Below are positions 8,883 to 17,231 of a DNA stretch of 64,000 nt, in pieces. This DNA comes from Catenuloplanes atrovinosus. GTDB taxonomy: Bacteria > Actinomycetota > Actinomycetes > Mycobacteriales > Micromonosporaceae. How positions within the stretch are numbered: position 1 is the stretch's first letter; each line of letters starts with the position of its first letter. The stretch lies in contig NZ_JAVDYB010000001.1 in the NCBI RefSeq assembly GCF_031458235.1, forward strand, positions 4,946,001 through 5,010,000, given 5' to 3'. A model generated the notes under the pieces. That model saw only the letters and a list, made by a program, of their open reading frames with translations. It was not told the DNA's origin and did no database searches. The position numbers were made by a program, and so were the translations under genes.

Positions 8883-9360
8883 TCAGCATCTGTCCATAAA
8901 GCCGGGCCGCTCGAACCCGTCCCCGCACACCAGGACCCGCGCGCCGTCGCGGTGCTCGACGACCGACGAGCACCAGGCAGCCGGCTCGCCGTCGCAGTAG
9001 ACGACCGTCCACACCTTGCCGCGCGTCTCCACCACCTCATGCTCGGCATGCGCCACAGGACGCCGGCCATGCCGCGCAGGGTCGCGATGAATGCGGGATA
9101 GCGAAGGTCCCGGCCGGGCAGGTGGACCACCTCGGCATCGATGGCGCGCATCCGGTCCATCGCGTCAGCCCACCAGATCGGTCCGGTCACCTCGCCGTCG
9201 CGGGCCAGTTCAGCGCAAAAGGGTGCGACCCCCATCCATAGCTGCCAGCCGTCGCGAACCGGGGCGGAGACGACGACGCCCACGACGCCTCCCGGGTGAC
9301 GATGATCGCGCCGTCGCCGCTGAGGAGGCCCGCGCACGACCAGGCACGCTGCATAGTCAT
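8883..9360 (-). pseudogene. Hypothetical gene broken by two frameshifts
   Basis: Three consecutive minus-strand segments have coding character in different frames. MTMQRAWSCAGLLSGDGAII starts at the ATG at 9360. VVSAPVRDGWQLWMGVAPF follows after a shift near 9290 and runs through DAEVVHLPGRDLRYPAF. After a shift near 9045 it becomes VWTVVYCDGEPAAWCSSVE and ends at a stop at 8883. Together they give a protein of about 159 residues with no recognised family. Either the gene has decayed or there are two sequencing indels. Confidence 0.55.
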
Positions 9361-9514
9361 CCCGTCAGATCCGAGGGACCAAGAGCCACACCACCGGCCG
9401 CAGCCGGCCGGTAAACCGGAGCGGCCTTCGGCCGCACCTTTCAGCCATTCTTCGGCCACCGGGCGACGCCCGACATTGTGGGTCACGGGAACACGGCCTC
9501 AAATTCGCCACGCG

Positions 9515-9557
9515 CGGGCGGAAACATCATGCACAACCCGCATGATCTTTCCGCCCG
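9515..9557. repeat. Long hairpin with a conserved inner signature
   Basis: An 18-bp inverted repeat (arms starting CGGGCGGAAA and ending TTTCCGCCCG) encloses the loop ACAACCC. The only mismatch is a C opposite a C inside AAACATC/GATCTTT. The same inner signature, including the C-C mismatch at the same place and a nearly identical loop ACAAACC, recurs in both copies of the 353-bp repeat (17447-17483 and 25416-25452). It lies about 335 bp upstream of the first GGGGTATTATT promoter. It could be a protein-binding site, a structured RNA or an origin element. Confidence 0.6.
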
Positions 9558-9560
9558 AGA

Positions 9561-9892
9561 CCCCGCCTGTCGGATTTGACCCCGCGTTCCCGCTCGGACG
9601 ACGAGCAAGCTCGCCGCCCAGCGGCCGAAAAACGGCTTCCAGCATGCCCACCACCATGTCCGATACCGACCAAGCTCAGGCAGCAGCATTAGGGGCAAGA
9701 CACTGCACACAACCCCAGTCGCACGCCACCACCCAGTCAATCTGGCAAATCGCACGACAGACGCTGGGACCATATTTCCGTAGCTTTCATGAATGCTCGC
9801 CGCATAACAACTAGACAAGCTGCCACGCACACCGACCCCTACAGGAATATGACCCACGCCACATCGCCATTCACTACACAGGACAGATCTTT
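9561..9892. other. Non-coding stretch upstream of the ParB-like gene
   Basis: The GC content falls here compared with the flanking genes. No frame on either strand has coding character or a ribosome-binding site. The stretch ends in the promoter at 9893 and probably carries upstream control sequence. Confidence 0.45.
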
Positions 9893-9904
9893 GGGGTATT
9901 ATTA
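9893..9904 (+). promoter_or_regulatory. Promoter core of the GGGGTATTATT family (copy 1)
   Basis: GGGGTATTATTA with TATTAT at 9897-9902 as the -10 box. The first base of the leader hairpin lies 7 nt after the -10 box, as in all other copies. No strong -35 is visible; CTACACAGGACA upstream resembles copy 7. Confidence 0.65.
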
Positions 9905-9908
9905 ATGC

Positions 9909-9953
9909 AGGTCGGACGGCAAACCGACCACACGCCAACAACCCGAAAGGAGC
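9909..9953 (+). promoter_or_regulatory. 5' leader hairpin with ACGGCAAA loop (copy 1)
   Basis: Stem GGTCGG/CCGACC (9910-9915 with 9924-9929) closes the loop ACGGCAAA. It is followed by CACGCCAACAA and the ribosome-binding site AAAGGAG of the ParB-like gene. The stem differs from most copies by a pair change that keeps pairing (CCGACC against the usual CCGGCC), which supports an RNA structure. Confidence 0.7.
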
Positions 9954-9961
9954 CACACCTC

Positions 9962-11641
9962 GTGGCCGCAACCTCACAGGGCAACAAGCCCTACATCAAA
10001 GACTTCGACCCGCGCGAGGTCCTCGACTCGAACTCCACGGCCGGTGCCAACATCCGCACCAGTATTGGCGAGCTGGAGGAGCTGGCCGCCTCGATCGGCG
10101 AGTCCGAGACTGGCATGGTCCAGTTCCCGATCCTGGTCCCGCGAGAGGACGGGACGATGCGACTGGTCGCCGGATTCCGGCGCGTCACCGCCGCGATCGA
10201 AGCCGAGCTGGAGTCCCTTCACTTCACTGTCCGTGCTGACTGGGCGCATCTGCCTCTGACTGACATCCGCGCAGCGATGATCGTCGAGAACACGCACCGT
10301 AAGGACCTCACCGTCAAGGAGGAGGCCGACGCCTACGCCCAGCTCGCGCTCGACGGGATGCCGGTGGCGCAGATCGCCAAGGCGACCGGCCGTAAGCGCG
10401 ACTTCGTCGAAGGCAAACTCGCGCTGTCGAAGCTCACCGACGACAAGGCGATCCAGCTCGCCAACGAAAACCGGCTCAACCCCGAGATCGCGGCAGCCCT
10501 CCAGGAGTTCGAGGGCCAACCCAAGATCCAGGAGCGGATCATCCGCAAGGTCGGCGAGTACACCAACCTCGGCCGGTGGGGCGGCGAGCACATCGCTAAC
10601 GCCGAGCGCGCCAAGCAGCAGGCGCGCATCAGCACCGCCGAGCGGATGCAGGAACTGCGCCAGGGCGGAGCGGTCATCCTGAAGAAGAAGCCGGAGAACT
10701 TCGGCCACAGCTCCCGCGAAGCGGACGTGACGACGCTGCGCGACGCTGACGGTAATTCGCTCGACGGCGATAAGCTCGTCTTCAAGCCCGGGTTCGCCGC
10801 GATGCGCGACTCCAACCAGGGCTACCCGCGCGTGGTGATCGTCTGCCTCGACCCGGAGAAGCACGGCTACACCCGGCGCAGCTACGACCGGTTCGTCACC
10901 GACGAAGCCCGCGCCGAGGAAGAGCGGGCGGAGGCCGCACGCACCGCCCGCGCCGAGGCCCTGGCCGCCGCCGCGCAGGTGCGGCACCGCTTCTACGCCG
11001 AGACCTACGGCAACGCCCGTTCCAAGCTCGCCAAGGCGATCCTCGCCCAGGCCCAGCGTCTTGCCGCGATGGCCCCCGGCAGCCTGTCGTTCTACGGCGA
11101 CGGCAACAGGCTGGTCACCAGCATCTCCGGCACCGACCCGGACACGGTGACCGAGGCCACCAGCACCGACCGGATCCACCGGATCCTCATCGCCCGGTAC
11201 GTCGTCTACCGCGAGCGCAAGCTCACCGCAGCCATCGCGTACGACCGCCCCGACCACGAGGCGGCAGCCTGGCTCGATCAACTCGTCGCCGCCGGATACG
11301 AACTGAGCGAGACCGAGACCACGGCACGAGCGACGCTGCGCGGCGAGCACCTCGACACCGCCGACCCGCGCACCAGCACCGACGACCACACCCGGCCCTG
11401 CCCCCAGTGCGGCGCGGACATCGACGAGTGGTGCGACGACGAGTGCGCGCTCTACGACACCTCCGACGAATACGAGGCCGCCCCCGTCCCCGACGAGACG
11501 GTGGACGACCCCGGCGACACGCGGCCGCCGCTAGCCGTCATCGACGGCGCGCCCGACACCGACCAGGACGGCGAGACCGCCGACCCCGCCGCGCAGCCGG
11601 ACCACCTGCCCGCCGACGACCAGCTCGCGCACGCCGCCTGA
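9962..11641 (+). CDS. ParB/Spo0J-like DNA-binding protein
   Basis: 559 residues from the GTG at 9962, nine bases after AAAGGAG. Residues about 15-120 form a ParB nuclease-like/CTPase fold: ELAASIGESETGMVQFPILV, then GTMRLVAGFRRVTAAIEA. ENTHRKDLTVKEEADAY and MPVAQIAKATGRKRDFVEGK follow, the helix-turn-helix typical of ParB. Residues 300-360 are Ala/Glu/Arg-rich and probably coiled coil. The C-terminal 80 residues hold CPQCGADIDEWCDDEC, a possible zinc site, and a very acidic tail. This is longer than classical ParB (about 300 residues) and no parA is adjacent. A role in partition or in gene control on the element is likely. Transcription is from the promoter and leader just upstream. Confidence 0.8.
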   Translation: MAATSQGNKPYIKDFDPREVLDSNSTAGANIRTSIGELEELAASIGESETGMVQFPILVPREDGTMRLVAGFRRVTAAIEAELESLHFTVRADWAHLPLTDIRAAMIVENTHRKDLTVKEEADAYAQLALDGMPVAQIAKATGRKRDFVEGKLALSKLTDDKAIQLANENRLNPEIAAALQEFEGQPKIQERIIRKVGEYTNLGRWGGEHIANAERAKQQARISTAERMQELRQGGAVILKKKPENFGHSSREADVTTLRDADGNSLDGDKLVFKPGFAAMRDSNQGYPRVVIVCLDPEKHGYTRRSYDRFVTDEARAEEERAEAARTARAEALAAAAQVRHRFYAETYGNARSKLAKAILAQAQRLAAMAPGSLSFYGDGNRLVTSISGTDPDTVTEATSTDRIHRILIARYVVYRERKLTAAIAYDRPDHEAAAWLDQLVAAGYELSETETTARATLRGEHLDTADPRTSTDDHTRPCPQCGADIDEWCDDECALYDTSDEYEAAPVPDETVDDPGDTRPPLAVIDGAPDTDQDGETADPAAQPDHLPADDQLAHAA

Positions 11642-11652
11642 TCACCCGCTCA

Positions 11653-11686
11653 GGGGTACGCCCGGCTTGACCGCCGGGCGTACCCC
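11653..11686 (+). terminator. Terminator-like hairpin after the ParB-like gene
   Basis: A perfect 14-bp stem (GGGGTACGCCCGGC paired with its complement) around the loop TTGACC starts 12 bases after the stop codon. There is no T-tract, as is common in actinomycetes. Confidence 0.65.
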
Positions 11687-11708
11687 GCCCCGGAACCGGA
11701 GACATGCC

Positions 11709-12332
11709 ATGACCACGACCATCGCACCGGCCCACGAGCGTGATCAGGACCGGCACCACCTGCTCGCCACCGGCCTCACCGAAGCCGACGCACACCTGCT
11801 GCTGGACACCCTCGCCGCCCAGTTCGGCTGGGTCTATGCCCTGTGGTCCCGCGCCAGCGTCACCAGCAGCCTCAACGCCAACGCCCAGCGGCTGACCCGC
11901 ACCCTCACCGACGACGAATGGAACCGGATCACCGGCACCCGCGCCTGGACCGAGCAACTCCCGCTCGCCGCCTACGACGCCGCCGACAACACCCGACTCC
12001 TCCTCACCGCTATCGCCGACGCCGGACTTGAATGCCTGCGTTGCGGCACAAGCCTGCACGAGCCGCCAACCGTCACCGGCCGTCTCTGCCCAGCCCACCG
12101 CACCGGCCCGGCCGGACAGCCCGCCGTCGTCGACCCCGACACCGCCACCCTGTACTGGCTCGACGGCAACACCCTCATGCACTGGCAACCCGACGCCGAC
12201 TCCTGGGCCCGTCCCCGGACCGGCCTCCCCTACACCGGCGACCCGGACGCCGATCCCACCGCGCACCGGCGTGCCGTGCGTGCAGACGCCGCGCTGCGCC
12301 TGACCGCCACCATCGAGCGGAGCCCGTCATGA
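11709..12332 (+). CDS. Hypothetical protein with a Cys/His motif, tandem paralogue 1
   Basis: 207 residues from the ATG at 11709, with CCGGAG upstream. An N-terminal part (LAAQFGWVYALWSRA, then DDEWNRITGTRAW) precedes CLRCGTSLHEPP and then LCPAHRTG, a CxxC/CxxH arrangement that could bind zinc. The next gene encodes a protein of identical length. The two proteins share an almost identical 40-residue block running from EPPTVTG through PAGQPAVVDPDTATLYWLD. The family is unknown to me. The stop overlaps the next start (ATGA), so the two are coupled. Confidence 0.7.
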   Translation: MTTTIAPAHERDQDRHHLLATGLTEADAHLLLDTLAAQFGWVYALWSRASVTSSLNANAQRLTRTLTDDEWNRITGTRAWTEQLPLAAYDAADNTRLLLTAIADAGLECLRCGTSLHEPPTVTGRLCPAHRTGPAGQPAVVDPDTATLYWLDGNTLMHWQPDADSWARPRTGLPYTGDPDADPTAHRRAVRADAALRLTATIERSPS

Positions 12333-12952
12333 TCCCCACCCCGCTCCCCCGAGGCGTCCGCCTGCCCACCCGCCTCACCGACGCCGCTGCCCGCACGATC
12401 CTCACCGAAATCTCCCGCCGCACCGGATGGGCAATCGCGGTCTGGAACCGTGCCGACGCTCAGCAGGCGCTCACCGACCTGCTCCACCCGCCGCACGACG
12501 ACAACCCGCTCACGCCGGCCGTCGAGGTCACCGACGCGGAGTGGGCGCGCATCGCCAGCACCCGCGCCTGGCGGCTGGACCTGCGCGATCGCGCCGAGGA
12601 CGCGATCACCCGGGACGAGGTCCTGGAGGAAGCGCTCTACCAGGCCGGACTGATCTGCGACACCTGCTGCGCGCGGCTCCACGAGCCACCGACCGTCACC
12701 GGCTACCTCTGCCCGGCCCACCGCACCGGCCCCGCCGGGCAGCCAGCCGTCGTCGACCCCGACACCGCGACCCTGTACTGGCTCGACGACGACACCCTCA
12801 TGACCGGGCCACGGAAGACCGACGCCGCGCATCGTCCCCGCGCTGGACAGCCTTACACCGGCGACCCGGACACCGACCCGCACACCCATCAACAGGCCAT
12901 GCGCGCCTACGCCGCCCTGACCGCGAAACGCACCACTGGCACCGGCCGGTGA
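12329..12952 (+). CDS. Hypothetical protein with a Cys/His motif, tandem paralogue 2
   Basis: 207 residues from the ATG at 12329, overlapping the stop of the preceding paralogue by four bases. It has the same layout: EISRRTGWAIAVWNRAD, DAEWARIASTRAWRLDL, CDTCCARLHEPP and LCPAHRTGPAG. The N-terminal halves have diverged much more than the Cys-containing block, which points to duplication followed by gene conversion or selection on that block. The next gene starts inside its stop codon (GTGA), so all three genes form one translation-coupled unit. Confidence 0.7.
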   Translation: MIPTPLPRGVRLPTRLTDAAARTILTEISRRTGWAIAVWNRADAQQALTDLLHPPHDDNPLTPAVEVTDAEWARIASTRAWRLDLRDRAEDAITRDEVLEEALYQAGLICDTCCARLHEPPTVTGYLCPAHRTGPAGQPAVVDPDTATLYWLDDDTLMTGPRKTDAAHRPRAGQPYTGDPDTDPHTHQQAMRAYAALTAKRTTGTGR

Positions 12953-13788
12953 CCCGTTCCCCGGTCATCATCCCGCCCCGGCCGCAACGGCCGGGGCGGG
13001 TCGACCTGACCGCCTACGACATCGTCCTGATCAACACCAGCGCCGGAAAGGACTCCCAGGCCATGATGGACCTCGTCTGCCGCATGGCCCGCCGTGCCGG
13101 AACACTGGGCCGCCTCGTCGCCCTGCACTGCGCGCTCGGCGACGTCGAATGGCCGGGCACGGCGGAACTGGCCGCCCGGCACGCCGCGCACTACGGCATT
13201 CGGTACGAAACCCGCGCCCGCCCGCAGGGCGGCCTGCTCGACCAGGTCGCCGCGCGCGGCAAGTGGCCCAGCGCCACCGCCCGCTACTGCACCAGCGACC
13301 ACAAACGCGGCCCGAAACACCGGCTGCTCACCGAGCTGGTCCGCGAGCTGAACCTGCACCGGCCCGCCCAAATCCTCGACTGCACCGGCGAACGCGCCGC
13401 CGAATCCGCCGCCCGCGCCAACAAACCCGCCTACGCCTTCAACCGCGCCGCAAGCACCAAGACCACCCGGCACGTGTGGACGTGGCGGCCGATCCACCAC
13501 TGGAGCACCCGCACCGTCTGGCAGCGCATCACCGCCAGCGGCGTCCCCCACCACCCCGCCTACGACCAGGGCATGACCCGGCTCAGCTGCTCGCTGTGCG
13601 TGCTCGGCTCCCGCGCCGACCTCACCCGCGCCTGCCAGCTACGCCCCGACCTCGCACACCGCTACGCCGAACTCGAACGGCGCATCGGCCACCGCTTCCG
13701 CGTCGACCTGTCCATCGCCGACCTCATCACCGCAGCCCAGAGCACCCCCGCCCCATCTTCCAGCCGCCTGCTCGCGCTAGCCAGCTGA
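12949..13788 (+). CDS. PAPS-reductase/PP-loop family protein
   Basis: 279 residues from the GTG at 12949, overlapping the previous stop. LINTSAGKDSQAMMDLV is the PP-loop (SxGKDS) that binds ATP or an adenylyl sulfate in the CysH/DndC superfamily. ARYCTSDHKRGPKHRLL and LDCTGERAAES follow, and LSCSLCVLGS carries a C-terminal CxxC. Such stand-alone members occur on phages and plasmids, where their substrate is generally unknown. Sulfur or nucleotide modification is possible. No dnd gene partners are visible, so I would not call it DndC. It forms an operon with the two Cys/His paralogues upstream. Confidence 0.75.
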   Translation: MTRSPVIIPPRPQRPGRVDLTAYDIVLINTSAGKDSQAMMDLVCRMARRAGTLGRLVALHCALGDVEWPGTAELAARHAAHYGIRYETRARPQGGLLDQVAARGKWPSATARYCTSDHKRGPKHRLLTELVRELNLHRPAQILDCTGERAAESAARANKPAYAFNRAASTKTTRHVWTWRPIHHWSTRTVWQRITASGVPHHPAYDQGMTRLSCSLCVLGSRADLTRACQLRPDLAHRYAELERRIGHRFRVDLSIADLITAAQSTPAPSSSRLLALAS

Positions 13789-13792
13789 CCCG

Positions 13793-13867
13793 CTGCTCGG
13801 CCACCGTCAGGTGGCCGAGCAGTGCTGCCGACCCGCCGGCGCGTTCCGACGCCGGCGGGTCGGCAGC
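13793..13867 (+). terminator. Two consecutive terminator-like hairpins
   Basis: Right after the stop codon lies a perfect 13-bp stem (CTGCTCGGCCACC) with loop GTCA, spanning 13793-13822. At 13824-13867 a second perfect stem of 18 bp follows (starting GCTGCCGACCCGCC). Together they should end the 11.7-13.8 kb operon. Confidence 0.7.
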
Positions 13868-13951
13868 TGCACCCGCCCGTGGGTGGCTACAGCCGGCGCC
13901 ATAGCCGGACCCGCTGCACCGGCCTGCACTCATCCGGAGGAGAGCACCGCA

Positions 13952-14908
13952 ATGTCGCCTCGACGTCCGCCCCGCGGACCAGTTACAGTGAGCCCAACAA
14001 TTCCGGGATTTCCACGCCGTCATGGCATGGTCAACTCCTCAAGGATTGTTGGCGTTGATGGCCGGGGTCCGTTTGCCGCGGGCACCCCCTCGGGGGCGCA
14101 GTCTCCCGGCCATCACTCATTCCGGCGGCCGCGAGGACGCCCGCGACTGGACAAGGCCCCCATGCCCTCTCGAGACATCGCCGGCCGCCCGGCGCTCGAC
14201 CGGGACGGCATCGCCGAACGCTACGACCGCAGCTCGAACCTGATCGATTGGCTTGTCGCCGGACGCGACGCCAACGGGTTTCCCTCCCCGATCGAGGTGG
14301 AACAGGGCGGGCGCGGTGTACGTCTTCGCAACGGGCAACTTCACGGCCGCGAGTGGTACGCCGTCGAGGACACCGACGCCTTCTTCACCGCATACGCCAC
14401 CGCGGGCCAAGCTCGCGTAGCCGGCACCCCGCTAGCCGGCGATCCCGAGGAGCTCCTCGACGCACGCAAGATCGCAGTTGAACTCGACATCAGCTACGAC
14501 ACCTGGCGTGGATGGGTGAAAGACAGCATTCCCGACTGGGAGGCCGGCCGGCCCGGCTACGTACCCTGGCCCGACTTGGTCGAGCAAGCGGACGGCCCTC
14601 ACGGCTATGTGCACCGGTACTGGAAGCGCGGCACCATCCAAACCGCTTTCGTCGACGCCCGGCCCGGCAAAGGCCGGGGCGCCAAACGAGGCCGGCCACC
14701 AGGCGGCGGCGCGACACTCAACGACTACCATGCCGCGGTCGACCGGCTCCCAGCAGGCGCCACGGTCAACGACATCGCCCGCGAGATGAACGTCAGCGCC
14801 CAAGTCGTCAAACGTCTACGCCGCAAACTTCGCGATGAGCAGTCCTCGCAGGCACCCCCGGCGGCCCTGATAGAGCACAACACATTGGATCGGGACACCG
14901 ACCGCTGA
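13952..14908 (+). CDS. Putative DNA-binding protein with helix-turn-helix modules and AT-hook-like motifs
   Basis: 318 residues from the ATG at 13952, with GGAGGAG 11 bases upstream. Residues about 70-130 read RDGIAERYDRSSNLIDWLV and EWYAVEDTDAFFTAY. A second similar unit reads LLDARKIAVELDISYDTWRGW and YVPWPDLVEQ. These look like two MerR/excisionase-type HTH modules in which an aromatic residue reads modified codons of a recognition helix. The C-terminus has AGATVNDIAREMNVSAQVVKRL, a third HTH. Basic RRPRGRPR and AKRGRPPGGG segments resemble AT-hooks. The target is unknown; an element-specific regulator is likely. Confidence 0.6.
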   Translation: MSPRRPPRGPVTVSPTIPGFPRRHGMVNSSRIVGVDGRGPFAAGTPSGAQSPGHHSFRRPRGRPRLDKAPMPSRDIAGRPALDRDGIAERYDRSSNLIDWLVAGRDANGFPSPIEVEQGGRGVRLRNGQLHGREWYAVEDTDAFFTAYATAGQARVAGTPLAGDPEELLDARKIAVELDISYDTWRGWVKDSIPDWEAGRPGYVPWPDLVEQADGPHGYVHRYWKRGTIQTAFVDARPGKGRGAKRGRPPGGGATLNDYHAAVDRLPAGATVNDIAREMNVSAQVVKRLRRKLRDEQSSQAPPAALIEHNTLDRDTDR

Positions 14909-15154
14909 CGCGTCGAGGTGCCCAGGATTCTCGAGCACACCTTGCTGGCTACCCGGTCTGATCCTGAGTCTCGCGTCACCGACGTGCGTTCAGGAGCGTC
15001 CACGCAGGTCGAGCGGCTCGACTCGGCGGCGGTCGTGGTGTTCGTGGCTGATCTGGGTTCTGATAGGTCGCCGCGGTGACGCAGGCCGTCCCGCGCCTGG
15101 AGCGGCTGCCGTTCCCGCCCCGGCTTCACCGCAGTGGCTGGCAAGATAGGGATC

Positions 15155-15759
15155 GTGACTGACCGGAGCTTCTACAGTGACCGCGCACACGGACCTCAGG
15201 AACGAACTTCTGACAGCCTGCCGAGCCACACCCGCCGCGGCCTGCTGGGTCTACTGAACAGCAGGATCAGTGCGAATTGGTTCGCCGGCGAGTTTCCCGA
15301 ACAATGCGCCGACGGCAGAGGCGTCGTCGGCACAGACACACTCGCATTAGCCGACAATATTCAGGCTCTCGTACCGGATGCGGACTGGCCACTGCCGAGC
15401 AACGGAGACACTGCGACTGACGAGACGATCTTCGACCTCATCGAATGGGGCGCACAACGCATCGCGGAACCCGAGGAGATCGATTGGCACCGGTTCTTCA
15501 ATCATTCAGAGCTCGGTTTCAACCGAGCTAAAGGACTTAAAGCTTTCAGGCAAGATGTTAATCAAATGCTTGAGCGCGGTCGGGTAATGTACGAACTGAC
15601 GGGCTCAGGCCAAATCGAGCGTCTCGGCACAACCGAAGTGCAGCTAGTAAGGCAGACACTTCGGCCAAACACTGGCGACGCCATGCTCGATCGACTACTC
15701 GATGAGGCGCGCACAGACTATGCCGCGCATCAACAGGCCACACGACGGCATGCACTAGA
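15155..15759 (+). pseudogene. AbiJ-like abortive-infection gene, 5' part (split by IS481)
   Basis: The frame starts at a GTG at 15155 (or the GTG at 15134) with VTDRSFYSDRAHG. It runs through TRRGLLGLLNSRISANWFAG and IDWHRFFNHSELGFN and is interrupted after RRHA by the element at 15760. Removing the element and one copy of its 6-bp duplication restores ARRHALERLWDAFERLKTIEG in frame. The whole protein of about 300 residues resembles AbiJ-type HEPN proteins, which are abortive-infection phage-defence proteins. The family call is by pattern and moderate. The local DNA is lower in GC than the flanks, suggesting transfer. Confidence 0.6.
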
Positions 15760-16708
15760 TGTGCTGTCCCGACAGGTTGGTGACGCGGTGGGCGGGTGGG
15801 TGGCCGCCGAGGGCGGTGTGGGGTCGGTGGTAGTTGTACCAGTCGAGCCAGCCGGGGTAGGCGTCGCAGCGGGCGGTGTCGGTGGTGTAGGGCTGGTGGT
15901 AGGCCCATTCTTCGGTGAGGGTGCGGTGGAAGCGTTCGACTTTGCCGTTGGTCTGGGGTCGCCAGGGCCGGGTGTGGCGGGGTTGGATGCCGAGGTCTGC
16001 GCAGGTGGTGTGCCAGGTGTTTTTGGTGTAGGCCCAGGCGTTGTCGGTCAGGACGCGGTGGACGCGCACGCCGTGTGCGGTGAACCATGCGGTGGCGCGG
16101 CGTAGGAATCCGGCGCAGGTGGCGGCGGTTTCGTCGGGAAGGATTTCGGAGTAGGCCAGGCGGCTGTGGTCGTCGAGGGCGGTGTGGATGTAGGCGTAGC
16201 CTGCGCCGTTGCGGTTGGTGCGGCCGGCGGGTCGGCCGAGGGTTTTGTGTCCGCCGCCGTCGGGGATACGGGCGAGTTTCTTGACGTCGATGTGGACGAG
16301 TTCGCCGGGCTGGTCGCGTTCGTAGCGGCGTACGGGTTCGCCGGTGGCCCGGTCCAGGCAGGCCAGGACTGGTTCGCCGTGCCGGACGAGGATGCGGTGC
16401 GCGGTCGACGGTGCGATACCGGCGCGGGTGGCCAGCCGGGCAGGGCCGATGCGGTGCGCACGGCGCATCGCGAGGACGTGTGCCTCGACTGGGGCGGGGG
16501 TGCGTGCGGGGCTGTGGTGCGGCCGGCTGGAACGGTCGGTCATCCCGGCTGGTCCGTGTTCGCGGTAGCGGCGGGCCCACCGCTGTGCGGTGGTCGGCGA
16601 GACCTGGAACCGCGCCGCAGCGGCCCGTAACGGCCATCCGTCATCGACCACGCAACGCGCCAGGCGCAGCCGCCCGGTCGGTGTCAGGGATGCATTAGCG
16701 TGAGTCAC
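15755..16708 (-). CDS. IS481-family transposase
   Basis: 317 residues from a GTG at 16708 with AGGAAGG nine bases upstream, the usual length for the family. An N-terminal HTH (LRLARCVVDDGWPLRAAAARF) leads to a DDE integrase core with ELVHIDVKKLARIPDGGG, RVLTDNAWAY and the final glutamate in NGKVERFHRTL. The stop codon TAG falls inside the target-site duplication, so the gene borrows its stop from the target. The gene looks intact and active. Confidence 0.9.
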   Translation of the reverse strand: MTHANASLTPTGRLRLARCVVDDGWPLRAAAARFQVSPTTAQRWARRYREHGPAGMTDRSSRPHHSPARTPAPVEAHVLAMRRAHRIGPARLATRAGIAPSTAHRILVRHGEPVLACLDRATGEPVRRYERDQPGELVHIDVKKLARIPDGGGHKTLGRPAGRTNRNGAGYAYIHTALDDHSRLAYSEILPDETAATCAGFLRRATAWFTAHGVRVHRVLTDNAWAYTKNTWHTTCADLGIQPRHTRPWRPQTNGKVERFHRTLTEEWAYHQPYTTDTARCDAYPGWLDWYNYHRPHTALGGHPPAHRVTNLSGQHI

Positions 16709-16817
16709 GAGGACCTTCCTGAGATCGGTGCGGCTGTTGTGGTAGCTCCACACCTATCCGGAAGGTCCTCACCTCATCAAGATCCCGTACCCGTCACCAA
16801 CGTCCCGAGACAGCACA
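15760..16817. mobile_element. IS481-family insertion sequence, complete, 1058 bp
   Basis: Terminal inverted repeats of about 26 bp begin TGTGCTGTC on both sides and end with GTTGGTGACG. The element is flanked by the 6-bp direct repeat ACTAGA (15754-15759 and 16818-16823). It sits inside the AbiJ-like gene. Confidence 0.9.
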
Positions 16818-17112
16818 ACTAGAACGCCTCTGGGACGCCTTTGAGCGGCTGAAGACCATCGAAGGCCCAGCAGCCGACAAGAAAGCAAGCATCGAGGCGC
16901 TACTCCGACACATCACCGATGCCGAGTGGCGCGAGGTCATCAACCAGGAAATGAATTCCCTTACCACACTTGGAAATAAATTTGACATCCGACACTACGA
17001 AACTCGTGTCAACACCGTGCCACCAAACGCCGAGGACTATCTGTTTTCCCGAATGGGCGGCCTCATTGTATACTTACTTGGCGAGAGCAACAGATTGCAC
17101 GGGAGTCATTAA
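16818..17112 (+). pseudogene. AbiJ-like abortive-infection gene, 3' part
   Basis: This is the continuation of the frame interrupted at 15760. It reads LERLWDAFERLKTIEG, KKASIEALLRHITDAEWREV, NKFDIRHYETRV and YLFSRMGGLIVYLLGESN, ending at a TAA at 17110-17112. The RHYET and FSRM segments match the end of HEPN/AbiJ-like proteins. There is no start of its own, so it is inactive unless the element leaves. Confidence 0.6.
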
Positions 17113-17231
17113 GCACCAACTTTTGCGCAATGGCTAGCCAGAGGCCGATCATCGATCGGTACGCGCAATCACACCAAAAGAACCTCGATCTAAATCAAAT
17201 CCAAGATCGAAACCCGAATTTCAAAATTATG

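Noticed and set aside
9974-11389. 471-codon open frame antisense to the ParB-like gene
   Set aside because: It mirrors the ParB-like gene, has shadow composition (Gly/Val/Leu/Arg runs) and no start signal.
12949-13788. PP-loop gene called as dndC of a phosphorothioation system
   Set aside because: No dndB, dndD, dndE or restriction partners are in the window and the PP-loop alone is shared by many families.
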